54,081 nucleotides of DNA from NCBI RefSeq assembly GCF_001875325.1, contig NZ_MDDC01000019.1, positions 1 to 54,081 on the forward strand, in the 5' to 3' direction. Shown here piece after piece: positions 43,395 through 51,875 of the stretch; the first letter of the stretch is position 1; each line of letters opens with the position of its first letter. The stretch comes from Neomoorella thermoacetica (lineage in GTDB: Bacteria; Bacillota; DSM-521; Neomoorellales; Neomoorellaceae). The notes below the pieces were generated by a model. It had not been told where the DNA came from, made no database searches, and was given only the letters and a program-made list of their open reading frames with translations. A program made the position numbers and the translations under genes.

Positions 43395-43946
43395 TTACTT
43401 ATATACTGACCGCTGCCCGCCGATTAAGGGGGGCCGCGTCCGGGCTGCTGTTACCGGCGCTGCGCCGATGGTCTTGATGGCCAGGCGGACGGGCACGGCC
43501 ACCGGCCGCAGGTGCATGCCAATAAGGGTAGACCCGATATCCAGGCCGGCATGGGCCTGGGCCAGGAGGGAGGCTACTACTACCGGCCGGTGCAGGGCGG
43601 CATAGGCAGCGGTAGCCAGGGAACCCCCGGCTTTTGGTGCCGGTACGACAGTAACTACGGGCAGGTTATAAAGGCGGGCAGCACCGGCCTCGATGACCAG
43701 GGCCCGATTCAGGTGCTCGCAACACTGGGCGGCCAGGTAGACCTGGGCCCGGTTGGTTGCTGCCAGGAGGCCTGCTACTACATCCCGGCCGATTTCCGGG
43801 GAGGAGGCGGTGCCGATGGTCCGGCCCGTTATCTCGCTGGTGCTGCAGCCCACTACCAGGATCTGCCCCGGTTGCAGGCCGGCTACATTAAGTAATTCTT
43901 CCGCCGCAGCCTGAACGGTTGCCCTCACATCCTGCCATTCAACCAT
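43395..43946 (-). CDS. ywlG: YwlG-family protein (TIGR01440/DUF436), unknown function
   Basis: A 183-residue protein matching the YwlG family: AAEELLNVAGLQPGQILVVG, CSTSEITGRTIGTASSPEIG, AAQCCEHLNRALVIE and GLDIGSTLIGMHLRPVAVPV. The family is widespread in Firmicutes and always near glyA or rpiB, but its activity is unknown. It lies 3 bases from the rpiB stop, so both are co-transcribed. Confidence 0.9.
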   Translation of the reverse strand: MVEWQDVRATVQAAAEELLNVAGLQPGQILVVGCSTSEITGRTIGTASSPEIGRDVVAGLLAATNRAQVYLAAQCCEHLNRALVIEAGAARLYNLPVVTVVPAPKAGGSLATAAYAALHRPVVVASLLAQAHAGLDIGSTLIGMHLRPVAVPVRLAIKTIGAAPVTAARTRPPLIGGQRSVYK

Positions 43947-43949
43947 AAT

Positions 43950-44456
43950 TTAATCCCCCGTCTGCTCCCCGTCATAGCAACAGGGTACAGGCCGGTCTTC
44001 CCGGCCCCGGTACTGGTTTTCTATGGTGCTGATTTTCTGAACCCGGCGGGCGTGACGGCCGCCGCTGAATTCAGCCTTTAACCAGGTATCGACAATATCC
44101 AGAGCTAAACCGGGACCGATAACCCTTTCCCCCAGGGTCAGGATGTTGGCGTCATTATGCTCCCGTGCCGCCCGGGCAGAAAAGGTATCATGGCACAGGG
44201 CGGCCCGGATACCGGGTACCTTATTGGCGGCGATACAGACGCCGATGCCCGTGCCGCAGCACAAGATGCCGCGATCATACTCGCCGCCGGCGACGGCAGC
44301 CGCTACTTTATGGGCATAATCGGGATAATCGACGGATTCGGCATTGTAGGTGCCGAAGTCGTAATTGGCAATTCCCTGCCGATCCAGGTAGTCTTTAATC
44401 GCCATCTTCAGGTGAAAGCCGCCATGATCGCTACCCAGGGCTACGCGCAATCTCAC
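43950..44456 (-). CDS. rpiB: Ribose 5-phosphate isomerase B
   Basis: Start taken as GTG 44456, behind GAGAGGTGAA; TTG 44450 is the alternative, and the frame open further up is chance. About 168 residues. The RpiB signatures are ALGSDHGGFHLKMAIKDYLD at the N-terminus, the catalytic Cys in LCCGTGIGVCIAANKVPGIR, and NDANILTLGERVIGPGLAL. It interconverts ribulose 5-phosphate and ribose 5-phosphate. The last 20 residues (RGREDRPVPCCYDGEQTGD) extend beyond the usual end of the family. Confidence 0.94.
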   Translation of the reverse strand: MRLRVALGSDHGGFHLKMAIKDYLDRQGIANYDFGTYNAESVDYPDYAHKVAAAVAGGEYDRGILCCGTGIGVCIAANKVPGIRAALCHDTFSARAAREHNDANILTLGERVIGPGLALDIVDTWLKAEFSGGRHARRVQKISTIENQYRGREDRPVPCCYDGEQTGD

Positions 44457-44526
44457 TTCACCTCTCGCCCATAAAAGCAGGCTGGATTTGCTACAATTAA
44501 CCTGAAATCCTGCTTTCCTGTCAAAC

Positions 44527-45213
44527 TTATCTCTTCTCCTGTGAAAATTTCCCCATGGCTTGTCCGATAAGCCGCTCCAGTTCCCTGGCTGTTGCCCGGT
44601 AAACCTCAAGGGGCTGGCCGAAGGGATCGGCTATATCCCGGCTGGCTCCTGCCTGGAGGCGGGCTAATTCCTCCAGCAGGGGTTTTAGGCTGGCTGCCAG
44701 CTCTGCCTCCAGTTGCTTACGCCTGGTTTTCTTCTCCCGGCTCAAAGCTACGTCGCCGGCTTCCCGGTATAGCTCCTCCAGTTCCTGGCGGTGAGCAGCG
44801 GCAAACTCCTGTTCCCTGGCAGCTATCTCCCCCGCCAGTTCCAGGCGCCGCCGCGCCGTGGCCGGGTCTTCCGGACCCTGTACGTATTCCTTCAGGGTAA
44901 AAGTTTTACCCCTGGCCTCGGGGTAGTCCCGGAGTATCCTTTCCCTGTGCTCCGCTGTCATGGTCAGGATAAGATCGGCGTCCCTGACTGTGGCCGCCGT
45001 CAACTGCCGGGCGCGGTGGCTGCTGAGGTCCAGGCCCATCTCAGCCAGGGCCTGGACGGCTGCAGGTGTGGCCGGGTCTCCTTCCCTGGCTGCCAGGCCG
45101 GCTGAGCTGATGGTTACATCCAGGCCGCGCTCCTTAGCCAGTTTTGCGGCTATGGCTGCCGCCATACTGCTCCGGCAGGTATTTCCAGTACAGACAAAAA
45201 GAATCCCGGGCAT
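44527..45213 (-). CDS. ywlE: YwlE-type low-molecular-weight protein phosphatase with a helical insertion
   Basis: A 228-residue phosphatase of the LMW-PTP fold. The P-loop is CTGNTCRSS at residues 8-16 (C-x5-R) and the general-acid Asp lies in IADPFGQPLEVY at about 196. Most relatives are about 150 residues; here about 80 extra charged residues (about 112-192, AGEIAAREQEFAAAHRQELE and further) separate the core strands from the DP loop and look like a helical hairpin. Bacillus YwlE is a protein arginine phosphatase; Thr in CTGNTC is the residue linked to arginine preference, so that activity is likely. It lies next to mntP and rpiB in Bacillus order. Confidence 0.88.
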   Translation of the reverse strand: MPGILFVCTGNTCRSSMAAAIAAKLAKERGLDVTISSAGLAAREGDPATPAAVQALAEMGLDLSSHRARQLTAATVRDADLILTMTAEHRERILRDYPEARGKTFTLKEYVQGPEDPATARRRLELAGEIAAREQEFAAAHRQELEELYREAGDVALSREKKTRRKQLEAELAASLKPLLEELARLQAGASRDIADPFGQPLEVYRATARELERLIGQAMGKFSQEKR

Positions 45214-45217
45214 CGGC

Positions 45218-45802
45218 TTAGACCCCCACCAGCATCTTCAGGCCAATGGCCACCAGGATCAGGCCACCGGCAAGCTCGGCCCGGTTTCCGAAGAAGGAAC
45301 CCAGGCGCCGGCCGGCCAGGAGCCCTAAGGCCGTCATGGTAGCGGCAATAAAGCCCATGGTCAGAACCGTCAGGGGGACGTTAACGCTAATTGCCCCCAG
45401 GCCAAAGCCAACACTCAGGGCGTCCAGGCTGACGCTGCCGGCCATGAAGAGGATGGCCATAACCCCGCCGAGGACGCCCCCCCGGCCCGGAATGACCCGG
45501 AGCACCTGCCCCACCATGCTCCCTCCCTGCCGCCGGTTGTTATAGGCCTCCCAGAGCATCAGGCTGCCCATGGTCGCCAGGACCAGGGCACCGATGACGG
45601 CTGCCACCTTACCCAGGAGCCGGCCCAGGAGCAAGCCCAGGTACAGGCCCGCCAGGGGCATGAAGATGTGAAAAAGGCCGACGGTGCCGGCAAAAAGCCA
45701 CGCCTGCCGGCCCCGGAACCCCCCCAGGGCCAGGCCGGTAGCCAGGGAAAAGGCATCCGTCCCCAGGGCGACGGCTACCAGGATAAGACCCAACGGCTCC
45801 AT
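45218..45802 (-). CDS. mntP: MntP-family manganese efflux pump
   Basis: A 194-residue membrane protein with six helices. The family motifs are VALGTDAFSLATGLALGGF in helix 1 and ILFMAGSVSLDALSVGFGLG in helix 4, two repeats with the conserved acidic residues (GTDAFS, SLDALS) thought to bind manganese. It should export Mn(II) from the cytoplasm. The gene lies 4 bases from ywlE and 16 bases after the ywlC-type gene. Confidence 0.93.
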   Translation of the reverse strand: MEPLGLILVAVALGTDAFSLATGLALGGFRGRQAWLFAGTVGLFHIFMPLAGLYLGLLLGRLLGKVAAVIGALVLATMGSLMLWEAYNNRRQGGSMVGQVLRVIPGRGGVLGGVMAILFMAGSVSLDALSVGFGLGAISVNVPLTVLTMGFIAATMTALGLLAGRRLGSFFGNRAELAGGLILVAIGLKMLVGV

Positions 45803-45818
45803 ATAAGCATTTTCCTCC

Positions 45819-46889
45819 TTAAGCCCGGATAATGCGGTTGGCCGCCGATTTACGCAACCGGTTCATGATAGCCAGGCCGATGCCTTCCTCCTTAAAGGTT
45901 TCCGCCAGGATGATGTCGGCATGGTGGCGGTCACAGTTTCTCAGAGCGCCAAAAAGGTTGGCGGCGATGGTTTCCGGCTGGCGGCGGCTGCCCAGGACCT
46001 CCAGGTAATCGGGCCGGGGTTCGTCCTGGTAAAATGGCGCTGTCTCGCTGGTCGCCAGGACGGCCACCCGCCGGCCGCGGCGCTGCCAGGCGGCCACCAG
46101 GGCCCGCACCCTGGCCACCACCCGCTCCAGATCGCCGGTAACCAGGAAGACTTCCCCCGCCGGGGCGTAGTGCCTGTATTTCATCCCCGGTGCTTTAGGG
46201 TGTTCCACCTGCTGGCCTTTGACGGCCGGGTCAATGGCTACTTTCCCCAGCACCGCTTGCAGTTCTTCATAGGTGATGCCTCCCGGCCGCAGGATAGTTG
46301 GCACCGGGGAGGTCAGGTCGAGGACGGTGGATTCTACCCCCACGGTGGACGGGCCGCCGTCGATTACAGCGTCTATCTTGCCCCGCAAATCGCGCAGGAC
46401 GTGCTGGCCGGTGGTGGGGCTGGGGCGTCCGGAGGTATTGGCGCTGGGAGCGGCGATGGGCAGGCGGGTCGCCCGGATGAGGGCCTGGGCCACCGGGTGG
46501 GAAGGCATGCGGAGGCCCACAGTATCCAGGCCGGCGGTAACCTCGTCCGGGATCAGGCCGCTGCGCGGCATGATCAGGGTGAGGGGGCCGGGCCAGAAGC
46601 GCTGCATGAGGAGGGTGGCCCGGGGCGGCAGGTAGGCCACCAGGTCCTGGACATCCTGGAAACTGGCTATATGAACGATCAGGGGGTTATCAGCCGGGCG
46701 CCCCTTGGCCCGGAAGATGCGGCGCACCGCCCGCCCGTCCAGGGCGTTGGCCCCCAGGCCGTAGACCGTCTCCGTGGGGAAGGCCACCACCCCGCCCCGG
46801 GCCAGGATCCTGGCGGCCAGGCGGATCTTGTGCAGTTCCGGTACCAGGGGATTGATTTTTAAGTATTTAGTCCGCATACCTACAGACAC
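45819..46889 (-). CDS. ywlC: L-threonylcarbamoyladenylate synthase (Sua5/YwlC type)
   Basis: Start taken as GTG 46889 (SD GAGGTG 6 bases away); ATG 46877 is the alternative. About 356 residues with an N-terminal YrdC/TsaC domain (GGVVAFPTETVYGLGANALD, RAKGRPADNPLIVHI, PIAAPSANTSGRPSPT) and a C-terminal Sua5 domain (from about residue 215, PGMKYRHYAPAGEVFLV, RVAVLATSETAPFYQ). It makes threonylcarbamoyl-AMP for the t6A37 modification of ANN-decoding tRNAs. Length fits the two-domain Sua5 type. Confidence 0.95.
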   Translation of the reverse strand: MSVGMRTKYLKINPLVPELHKIRLAARILARGGVVAFPTETVYGLGANALDGRAVRRIFRAKGRPADNPLIVHIASFQDVQDLVAYLPPRATLLMQRFWPGPLTLIMPRSGLIPDEVTAGLDTVGLRMPSHPVAQALIRATRLPIAAPSANTSGRPSPTTGQHVLRDLRGKIDAVIDGGPSTVGVESTVLDLTSPVPTILRPGGITYEELQAVLGKVAIDPAVKGQQVEHPKAPGMKYRHYAPAGEVFLVTGDLERVVARVRALVAAWQRRGRRVAVLATSETAPFYQDEPRPDYLEVLGSRRQPETIAANLFGALRNCDRHHADIILAETFKEEGIGLAIMNRLRKSAANRIIRA

Positions 46890-46920
46890 CCATTTCACCT
46901 CTATGTTTCCCGCTCTGACT

Positions 46921-47772
46921 TTATTCTTCCCGGCGATAGGCCAGGAAACAACGATCGCGGCCGGCATTATCCGGTAAAATTTGCTCGTTGCGATATGCTC
47001 CCACGGCCCGGGCCAGGTCCTTTACGGCCTGTCCCTGGTCGAAGCCGATTTCCAGGGCCAGGAGACCGCCGGGCCGCAAAAGCCCTGCCGCCCCCGGCAG
47101 GAGGAGCCGGTAGGCATCCAGGCCGTCGGGCCCGCCGTCCAGGGCCAGGCGCGGTTCAGAGCGGACATCCACGGGCAGAACCGGCAGGGCGGCAGTGGGT
47201 ATGTAGGGGGGGTTGGACACCAGGACGTCGAGCTTTAAACCCCGCAGGGGCGCCAAAAAATCACCCTGGTAGAGGGCGACCCTGGCCGCCAGCCCCAGTT
47301 TCCGGGCGTTTTCCCGGGCCACCGCCAGGGCAGCCGGGCTGATGTCCGTGGCGTAAACCCGGGCCCGGGGCAGGTAATGGGCCAGGCTCAGGGCAATGGC
47401 CCCGCTGCCCGTACCGCAGTCGGCGATGGTATAGCTCCCGCCGGGGTCCAGGCGCTCCAGGACAGCCTCCACCACCACTTCGGTATCCTGGCGGGGGATT
47501 AAAACCGCCGGGGTGACTTTAAAGTCAAGGGACATAAACTCCTGGTGGCCGGTGAGGTACTGGAGGGGATAACCGGCTGCCCGGCGGTCGATTGCCGGCC
47601 AGAACCGTGCCGCGGCTGCCGGTACCAGTCTCTCCTCCAGGCGGGCCAGGAGGCGGGGCCGGGTTAAATCGCAGGCCCAGCTGAGAAGGACTTCCGCCTC
47701 CAGCCGCGGGCGTTCAACCCCCCCGGCCGCCAGGCGCCGGGCGGCCTCCCCCAGGGCTTGCCGCAGGGTCAT
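46921..47772 (-). CDS. prmC: Release factor glutamine methyltransferase
   Basis: A 283-residue SAM-dependent enzyme. The N-terminal helical domain binds release factor. The SAM motif is IADCGTGSGAIALSLAHYLP (about residues 116-135) and the catalytic NPPY lies in VLVSNPPYIPTAALPV. It methylates the Gln of the GGQ loop in RF1 and RF2. The ATG begins one base after the prfA stop, so the pair is co-translated. Confidence 0.96.
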   Translation of the reverse strand: MTLRQALGEAARRLAAGGVERPRLEAEVLLSWACDLTRPRLLARLEERLVPAAAARFWPAIDRRAAGYPLQYLTGHQEFMSLDFKVTPAVLIPRQDTEVVVEAVLERLDPGGSYTIADCGTGSGAIALSLAHYLPRARVYATDISPAALAVARENARKLGLAARVALYQGDFLAPLRGLKLDVLVSNPPYIPTAALPVLPVDVRSEPRLALDGGPDGLDAYRLLLPGAAGLLRPGGLLALEIGFDQGQAVKDLARAVGAYRNEQILPDNAGRDRCFLAYRREE

Positions 47773-47773
47773 T

Positions 47774-48844
47774 TCAGGCCTCCATGTTTTTCAGGCGTTC
47801 TGCCTGGTCGGTGGTGACCAGTGCGTCGATAATCTCGTCCAGTTCTCCTGCCAGGACCTGGTCCAGGTGGTGGAGGGTAAGGCCGATACGGTGATCCGTC
47901 ACCCGGTTCTGGGGAAAGTTATAGGTGCGTATCCGCTCGCTGCGGTCGCCGCTGCCTACCTGGGAGCGCCGTTCTTCAGCCAGCTCCCCTTCCTGCTCGG
48001 CCCGGGCCATGTCCAGGAGCCTGGCGCGCAACACCCTCATGGCCTTCTCTTTATTCTTTAGCTGGGACTTTTCGTCCTGGCAGGAGACCACCAGGCCCGT
48101 CGGCAGGTGGGTAATGCGGACGGCGGAGTAGGTGGTGTTGACCGACTGGCCGCCGGGACCGCTGGAGCAAAAGATGTCCACCCGCAGGTCTTCGGGCTTG
48201 ATCTCCACGTCTACTTCCTCCGCCTCGGGCAACACGGCCACGGTAGCCGTTGACGTGTGAATGCGCCCGCCGGATTCCGTGGTGGGGATACGCTGCACCC
48301 GGTGTACCCCGCTCTCAAATTTCAGGCGGCTGTAAACCCCCTGCCCCTCGACCTGGAAGACGATCTCCTTGAACCCGCCCAGTTCGGTGGGGTGGGAGTT
48401 GATAATCTCCGTCCGCCAGCGTTTCTTTTCGGCATAGCGCTGGTACATGCGGAAGAGGTCGCCGGCAAAGAGGGCCGCTTCTTCACCCCCGGCCCCGGCG
48501 CGGATCTCCATGATGATGTTCTTTTCATCATTTGGATCTTTGGGCAGGAGGAGGATCTTTAACTCTTGTTCCAGGCGTTCCTGCTCCCCGGTCAGGCGTT
48601 CAATCTCGGCCTTCAGGAGTTCCTGGAATTCCCGGTCCTTTTCTTCCTCCAGCATGGCTTTATCTTCCGCCAGCTCATTACTGACCTGGCGGTACCGGCG
48701 GAAGGTGGTGACTATATTTTCCAGGGCCGCGTGGGCCCGGGCGTGTTTCTGTAATTGCTCGGGGTCGGCTATTACTTCCGGGTCACCCATCAGCCGGCCC
48801 AGTTCTTCGTATCTGGCTTCGATCTGTTCCAGTTTTTCCAGCAT
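47774..48844 (-). CDS. prfA: Peptide chain release factor 1
   Basis: A 356-residue RF1 that reads UAA and UAG stop codons. The GGQ loop is in [20 protein letters not shown] (about residues 228-247). The codon-recognition segment lies in [17 protein letters not shown], and [15 protein letters not shown] precedes the loop. The N-terminal coiled coil is normal ([16 protein letters not shown]). SD GAGGTG precedes the ATG. Its modifying enzyme is the next gene. Confidence 0.97.
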   Translation of the reverse strand: MLEKLEQIEARYEELGRLMGDPEVIADPEQLQKHARAHAALENIVTTFRRYRQVSNELAEDKAMLEEEKDREFQELLKAEIERLTGEQERLEQELKILLLPKDPNDEKNIIMEIRAGAGGEEAALFAGDLFRMYQRYAEKKRWRTEIINSHPTELGGFKEIVFQVEGQGVYSRLKFESGVHRVQRIPTTESGGRIHTSTATVAVLPEAEEVDVEIKPEDLRVDIFCSSGPGGQSVNTTYSAVRITHLPTGLVVSCQDEKSQLKNKEKAMRVLRARLLDMARAEQEGELAEERRSQVGSGDRSERIRTYNFPQNRVTDHRIGLTLHHLDQVLAGELDEIIDALVTTDQAERLKNMEA

Positions 48845-48963
48845 GGGACATCACCTCGATTCTAATGCGAAAAAAATACCTGCCACATGATAACTTCCGG
48901 CACTGGCCGGTCAATATGCCCCTGAGCCCCTCAGGAGTTGCGCTCCGGACACTGCTCAAATAG

Positions 48964-49923
48964 TTACTCAGCGCTCCCAGTATCCCCGGCCCCGGGGTCA
49001 TTTTTTTCGCCGTCGTCCCGGGCGGCGGCCAGGGCGGCCAGGGCTACCTCCAGCATACCGTCGTCGGGCTCCCGGGTGGTTAACTTCTGTAACCACAGGC
49101 CCGGGGCCGCAATAACCCGCACCCAGAAGACATCCAGGTGGCGGCCGGTAAACTTGAGGAGTTCATAGGCCAGGCCGGCTACCACCGGCAGAAGCACCAG
49201 CCTTGAGGCCAGCCGCCAGGCGATGCCGCCCCTGCCCACCAGGGAAAAGAAAACGATGGTCAAAACCATAACCAGCAACAGGAAGCTGGTACCGCAGCGG
49301 GGGTGCAGGGTCGGGTAAGGGCGTACTGTTTCTACCCGCAACTCTTCCCCGGCTTCCAGGGCGTTAATAACTTTGTGTTCGGCCCCGTGGTACTGGAAAA
49401 CCCGCTGGATATCCTTTACCCGCCCGATGGCAACGACGTAGCCTAAAAAAAGGAGCATCCGCAAAAAACCCTCGACCACGTTCTGCCAGAAGATGGATAA
49501 ATAATTGCGGAGTACCAGGGCTGCCCCGGCCGGCAGGAGCACAAAGAAACCGACAGCCACCGCCAGGGCGAAGGCTACGGTCAGGACCAGGTCCCTGGTA
49601 CTTAACTCCTCTTCTTCTTCCTCCATGGCTTGGTTGGCCGAGAAGGCCAGGTAACGGATACCGAGGATTAAGGATTCAAATAAAGCCACCACCCCCCGTA
49701 ACAGGGGGAGTTTTAAAAAGGCATAACGGGCGGTTACGGAAGCGTTGGGTTCGGATTCTACCAGGACTTCGCCGCTGGGCCGCCGGATGGCCACGGCAGT
49801 TTTCCGTGGTCCCCGCATCATGACGCCCTCTATAACCGCCTGGCCGCCGTACTGGGCTTCCCGTCCCCCGCCCCATAGGAAAAAGCAGAGCCCGCGGCTC
49901 CGCTTTTTTGCCCTAGCGTCCAT
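48964..49923 (-). CDS. DUF1385 (YqhQ-like) membrane protein
   Basis: A protein of about 319 residues if the start is ATG 49923, which overlaps the end of rpmE; a start at 49956, inside rpmE, is less likely. It begins with the DUF1385 signature [15 protein letters not shown] and [14 protein letters not shown], then has about four to five membrane helices (about residues 70-95, 105-150, 200-235). [20 protein letters not shown] with [18 protein letters not shown] is also characteristic. The metal-like motif HPRCGTS is strictly kept in the family, but the function is unknown. Confidence 0.9.
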   Translation of the reverse strand: MDARAKKRSRGLCFFLWGGGREAQYGGQAVIEGVMMRGPRKTAVAIRRPSGEVLVESEPNASVTARYAFLKLPLLRGVVALFESLILGIRYLAFSANQAMEEEEEELSTRDLVLTVAFALAVAVGFFVLLPAGAALVLRNYLSIFWQNVVEGFLRMLLFLGYVVAIGRVKDIQRVFQYHGAEHKVINALEAGEELRVETVRPYPTLHPRCGTSFLLLVMVLTIVFFSLVGRGGIAWRLASRLVLLPVVAGLAYELLKFTGRHLDVFWVRVIAAPGLWLQKLTTREPDDGMLEVALAALAAARDDGEKNDPGAGDTGSAE

Positions 49924-50113
49924 ACTTTTGCCGGAATCGCTCAATGCGTCCGCCACGTTCGACTACCCTCTGCCGGCTGCCGGTGTAAAAGGGGTGGCAC
50001 TGGGAACATATCTCCACCCGGATATCCTTTTTGGTCGAACGGGTCTCAATTACGTTGCCACAGGCGCAAATAATCCTGGCCGGGCCATAATCAGGATGGA
50101 TATTGGGTTTCAC
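49913..50113 (-). CDS. rpmE: Ribosomal protein bL31 (zinc-binding type)
   Basis: A 66-residue large-subunit protein: [20 protein letters not shown] then [20 protein letters not shown]. Four cysteine/histidine ligands (CACG, CSQCH) show the zinc-containing C+ form, which is replaced by a zinc-free paralog under zinc limitation in some bacteria. Start is GTG 50113 behind GGAGG. A clear promoter lies at 50150-50178. Confidence 0.97.
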   Translation of the reverse strand: MKPNIHPDYGPARIICACGNVIETRSTKKDIRVEICSQCHPFYTGSRQRVVERGGRIERFRQKYGR

Positions 50114-50149
50114 GGCCCTTCACCTCCGCGAGAAAATCAAACTCATAAT

Positions 50150-50178
50150 AGTATAACATAAAAGCAGGGCCGGTGCAA
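50150..50178 (-). promoter_or_regulatory. Sigma-A-type promoter of rpmE
   Basis: Minus strand: TTGCAC (50178-50173), 17-base spacer, TATACT (50155-50150), about 37 bases before the GTG start of rpmE. Confidence 0.7.
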
Positions 50179-50187
50179 AGAAAAACA

Positions 50188-50649
50188 TTACTCCTCCAGC
50201 AAGAATCTGGGTTTTATTTCGGGATGGCTGTAGATATAGCACTCGCCCGCCAGGACCCGGCGCAAGAAGGGGAGCTGTTCCTCCCCCGGCAATCTCTCCC
50301 ACTCGTACCGGTAAAAACCCTGCATGGCAACCCGCAGAGCTTCCATGGTCAATTCATAGAGGTGGGTACAACCATCTTTTCCACCTACTTCCCTGGCAAC
50401 AGTCCGCCATACTCCCGGGGCGATAGTCACCCCGGCCAGGCTATCCAGGCGGGCCGTTGTGTCGCGGCAGCGGTCATAGGGGAAACGGATAAACTCCGCC
50501 CTTGCTCCAGTGATGGTGCGGTCGCTGGGCCGTGCTTCCAGGGTCAGGGCGATTTCGTGAAAGGTGTCGTTGAGTTTTATGGCTACCTGGATGGCATCCG
50601 GTCCCGTCTCAACAACGCGGGCCTCGATTTTCCGTTGAAACAAGTCCAT
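50188..50649 (-). CDS. DUF2889-like hypothetical protein
   Basis: Start taken as ATG 50649 (GGAGAGGG about 6 bases upstream). The 153-residue product resembles DUF2889: EIALTLEARPSDRTITGARA, RFPYDRCRDTTARLDSLAGV and KDGCTHLYELTMEALRVAM, where the GCTHL motif is a possible metal site. It has no signal peptide or membrane helix. Function is unknown. It lies between the M23 peptidase terminator and rpmE. Confidence 0.75.
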   Translation of the reverse strand: MDLFQRKIEARVVETGPDAIQVAIKLNDTFHEIALTLEARPSDRTITGARAEFIRFPYDRCRDTTARLDSLAGVTIAPGVWRTVAREVGGKDGCTHLYELTMEALRVAMQGFYRYEWERLPGEEQLPFLRRVLAGECYIYSHPEIKPRFLLEE

Positions 50650-50784
50650 AGAGCCCTCTCCATCCTTCTCCGAAAATAACTTGCCGCCGTCCGGCTTTGT
50701 TTCCACCTCCTGCCCGCTATGGCCAGCCGGCGGGAACGCCTTCTTTTTATTCTGGATTACTGGGGCCAGTTCCTCCCGGTCATC

Positions 50785-50812
50785 AAAAAAAGGCCGGTGG
50801 ACCGGCCTTTTT
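50785..50812. terminator. Strong bidirectional terminator
   Basis: aaaggccggt / accggccttt flanked by A-run and T-run (50785-50812), directly after the stop codon of the LysM-M23 gene on the minus strand. Confidence 0.9.
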
Positions 50813-51704
50813 ACCTGGCTAAGAAACGTTCGGGATTTACGGCTTTACCCTTTTCTCGGACTTCAAAGTGGACGTGGGGACCGCTGGCATTGCCCGTAGC
50901 TCCTACTTCGGCTATGGGTTCGCCGGCCTGGACATACTCGCCTTCCTTCACCAGGTTGCGGGAGGTATGGGCGTACACTGTCTCCAGGCCGTTGCCGTGG
51001 TCGATCTTCACCATACGGCCATAGATACTGTTGCCCCATCCGGATAAGACTACCTTACCCGCCAGGGCCGCCCGTATTTTATCGCCCGTCTTCCCGGCGA
51101 TGTCCAGCCCGTGGTGAAACTCCCCGCCGCGCCAGCCAAAACCGGAGGTAATGGCTCCTATGAGGGGCCATATTAAGGAGACTGGTTTCAGGCTCCGGGA
51201 AGCCAGATCCGCCACCGGCCTGGCGGCCTTCGGCGCAGGCGAACCGGGTATAGTCAGGACAGTACCCACGCGGAGGTTGCGGGTGTCAACTATGCCGTTA
51301 ACGGTTGCCAGTTTATCGAAGTCTACGCCAAAACGCCGGCCTATACTCCAGAGGGTATCACCGCTGGCTACAGTATAGGTCTGAGCCTCCTCACGGGGCA
51401 GGACCAGGAACTGCCCCGGCCTCAGGGTGGCACCGGGGTCAAGGTAATTCATGGCCGCTATGAGCTCCGGGTCGGCCTGAAAACGCCGTCCCAGGCCGGC
51501 CAGGGTATCGCCTTCTTCCACCCGGTAAATTCGGGTATAACTATTGACCCGGCTCGCCAGTTCATGGTATTCCTCCGGAGCTATGACAGCTGCTACCTGC
51601 TGTAAGTCATCGATGACGGCCGCCCGGGCCGGCAGGATGCCCGGACCGGTAAGGAGCACGGTTAACCCCAGGGCCAGGGTTACCGCCATCTTTCGTGGCA
51701 GCAT
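50811..51704 (-). CDS. Secreted LysM-M23 peptidoglycan endopeptidase
   Basis: Start taken as ATG 51704 because SD AGGAG lies 8 bases before it (GTG 51713 is too close). About 297 residues: signal peptide (VTLALGLTVLLTGPGILPAR), two LysM peptidoglycan-binding repeats (YRVEEGDTLAGLGRRFQADP, YTVASGDTLWSIGRRFGVDF) and a C-terminal LytM/M23 domain with complete zinc ligands (HHGLDIAG, HVHFEVREKG). It cleaves peptide cross-links in the wall during growth or separation. It has its own terminator and lies between rho and rpmE. Confidence 0.94.
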   Translation of the reverse strand: MLPRKMAVTLALGLTVLLTGPGILPARAAVIDDLQQVAAVIAPEEYHELASRVNSYTRIYRVEEGDTLAGLGRRFQADPELIAAMNYLDPGATLRPGQFLVLPREEAQTYTVASGDTLWSIGRRFGVDFDKLATVNGIVDTRNLRVGTVLTIPGSPAPKAARPVADLASRSLKPVSLIWPLIGAITSGFGWRGGEFHHGLDIAGKTGDKIRAALAGKVVLSGWGNSIYGRMVKIDHGNGLETVYAHTSRNLVKEGEYVQAGEPIAEVGATGNASGPHVHFEVREKGKAVNPERFLAR

Positions 51705-51744
51705 GGTTTTCACTCCTGTTCGTTTACTTTTTTGTTAAATAATG

Positions 51745-51775
51745 GCCTAGCTGCCATTTAGCCATTATTTTATCC
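51745..51775. promoter_or_regulatory. Inverted repeat upstream of the LysM-M23 gene
   Basis: aataatggc and gccattatt form 9-base arms about 14 bases apart (about 51739-51770 region), upstream of the M23 gene. It is either a regulator site or a weak terminator for read-through from rho. Confidence 0.35.
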
Positions 51776-51785
51776 ATACGCTAGC

Positions 51786-51812
51786 AAAAATATACCCGGC
51801 CTGCTGCCGGGG
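51786..51812 (-). terminator. Intrinsic terminator after rho
   Basis: Minus-strand stem CCCGGC / GCCGGG with a short loop, followed by TATATTTTT, about 65 bases after the rho stop. Confidence 0.7.
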
Positions 51813-51875
51813 CTGCCAAACCGGAACAGCCCGGAGCGGCCGGGATTAATTAACAGGGTTGTTTCCAGGAGGTCT

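Noticed and set aside
50120-50302. 60-codon minus-strand frame with a hydrophobic end
   Set aside because: It overlaps the DUF2889-like gene and the rpmE promoter; the start has no ribosome site.
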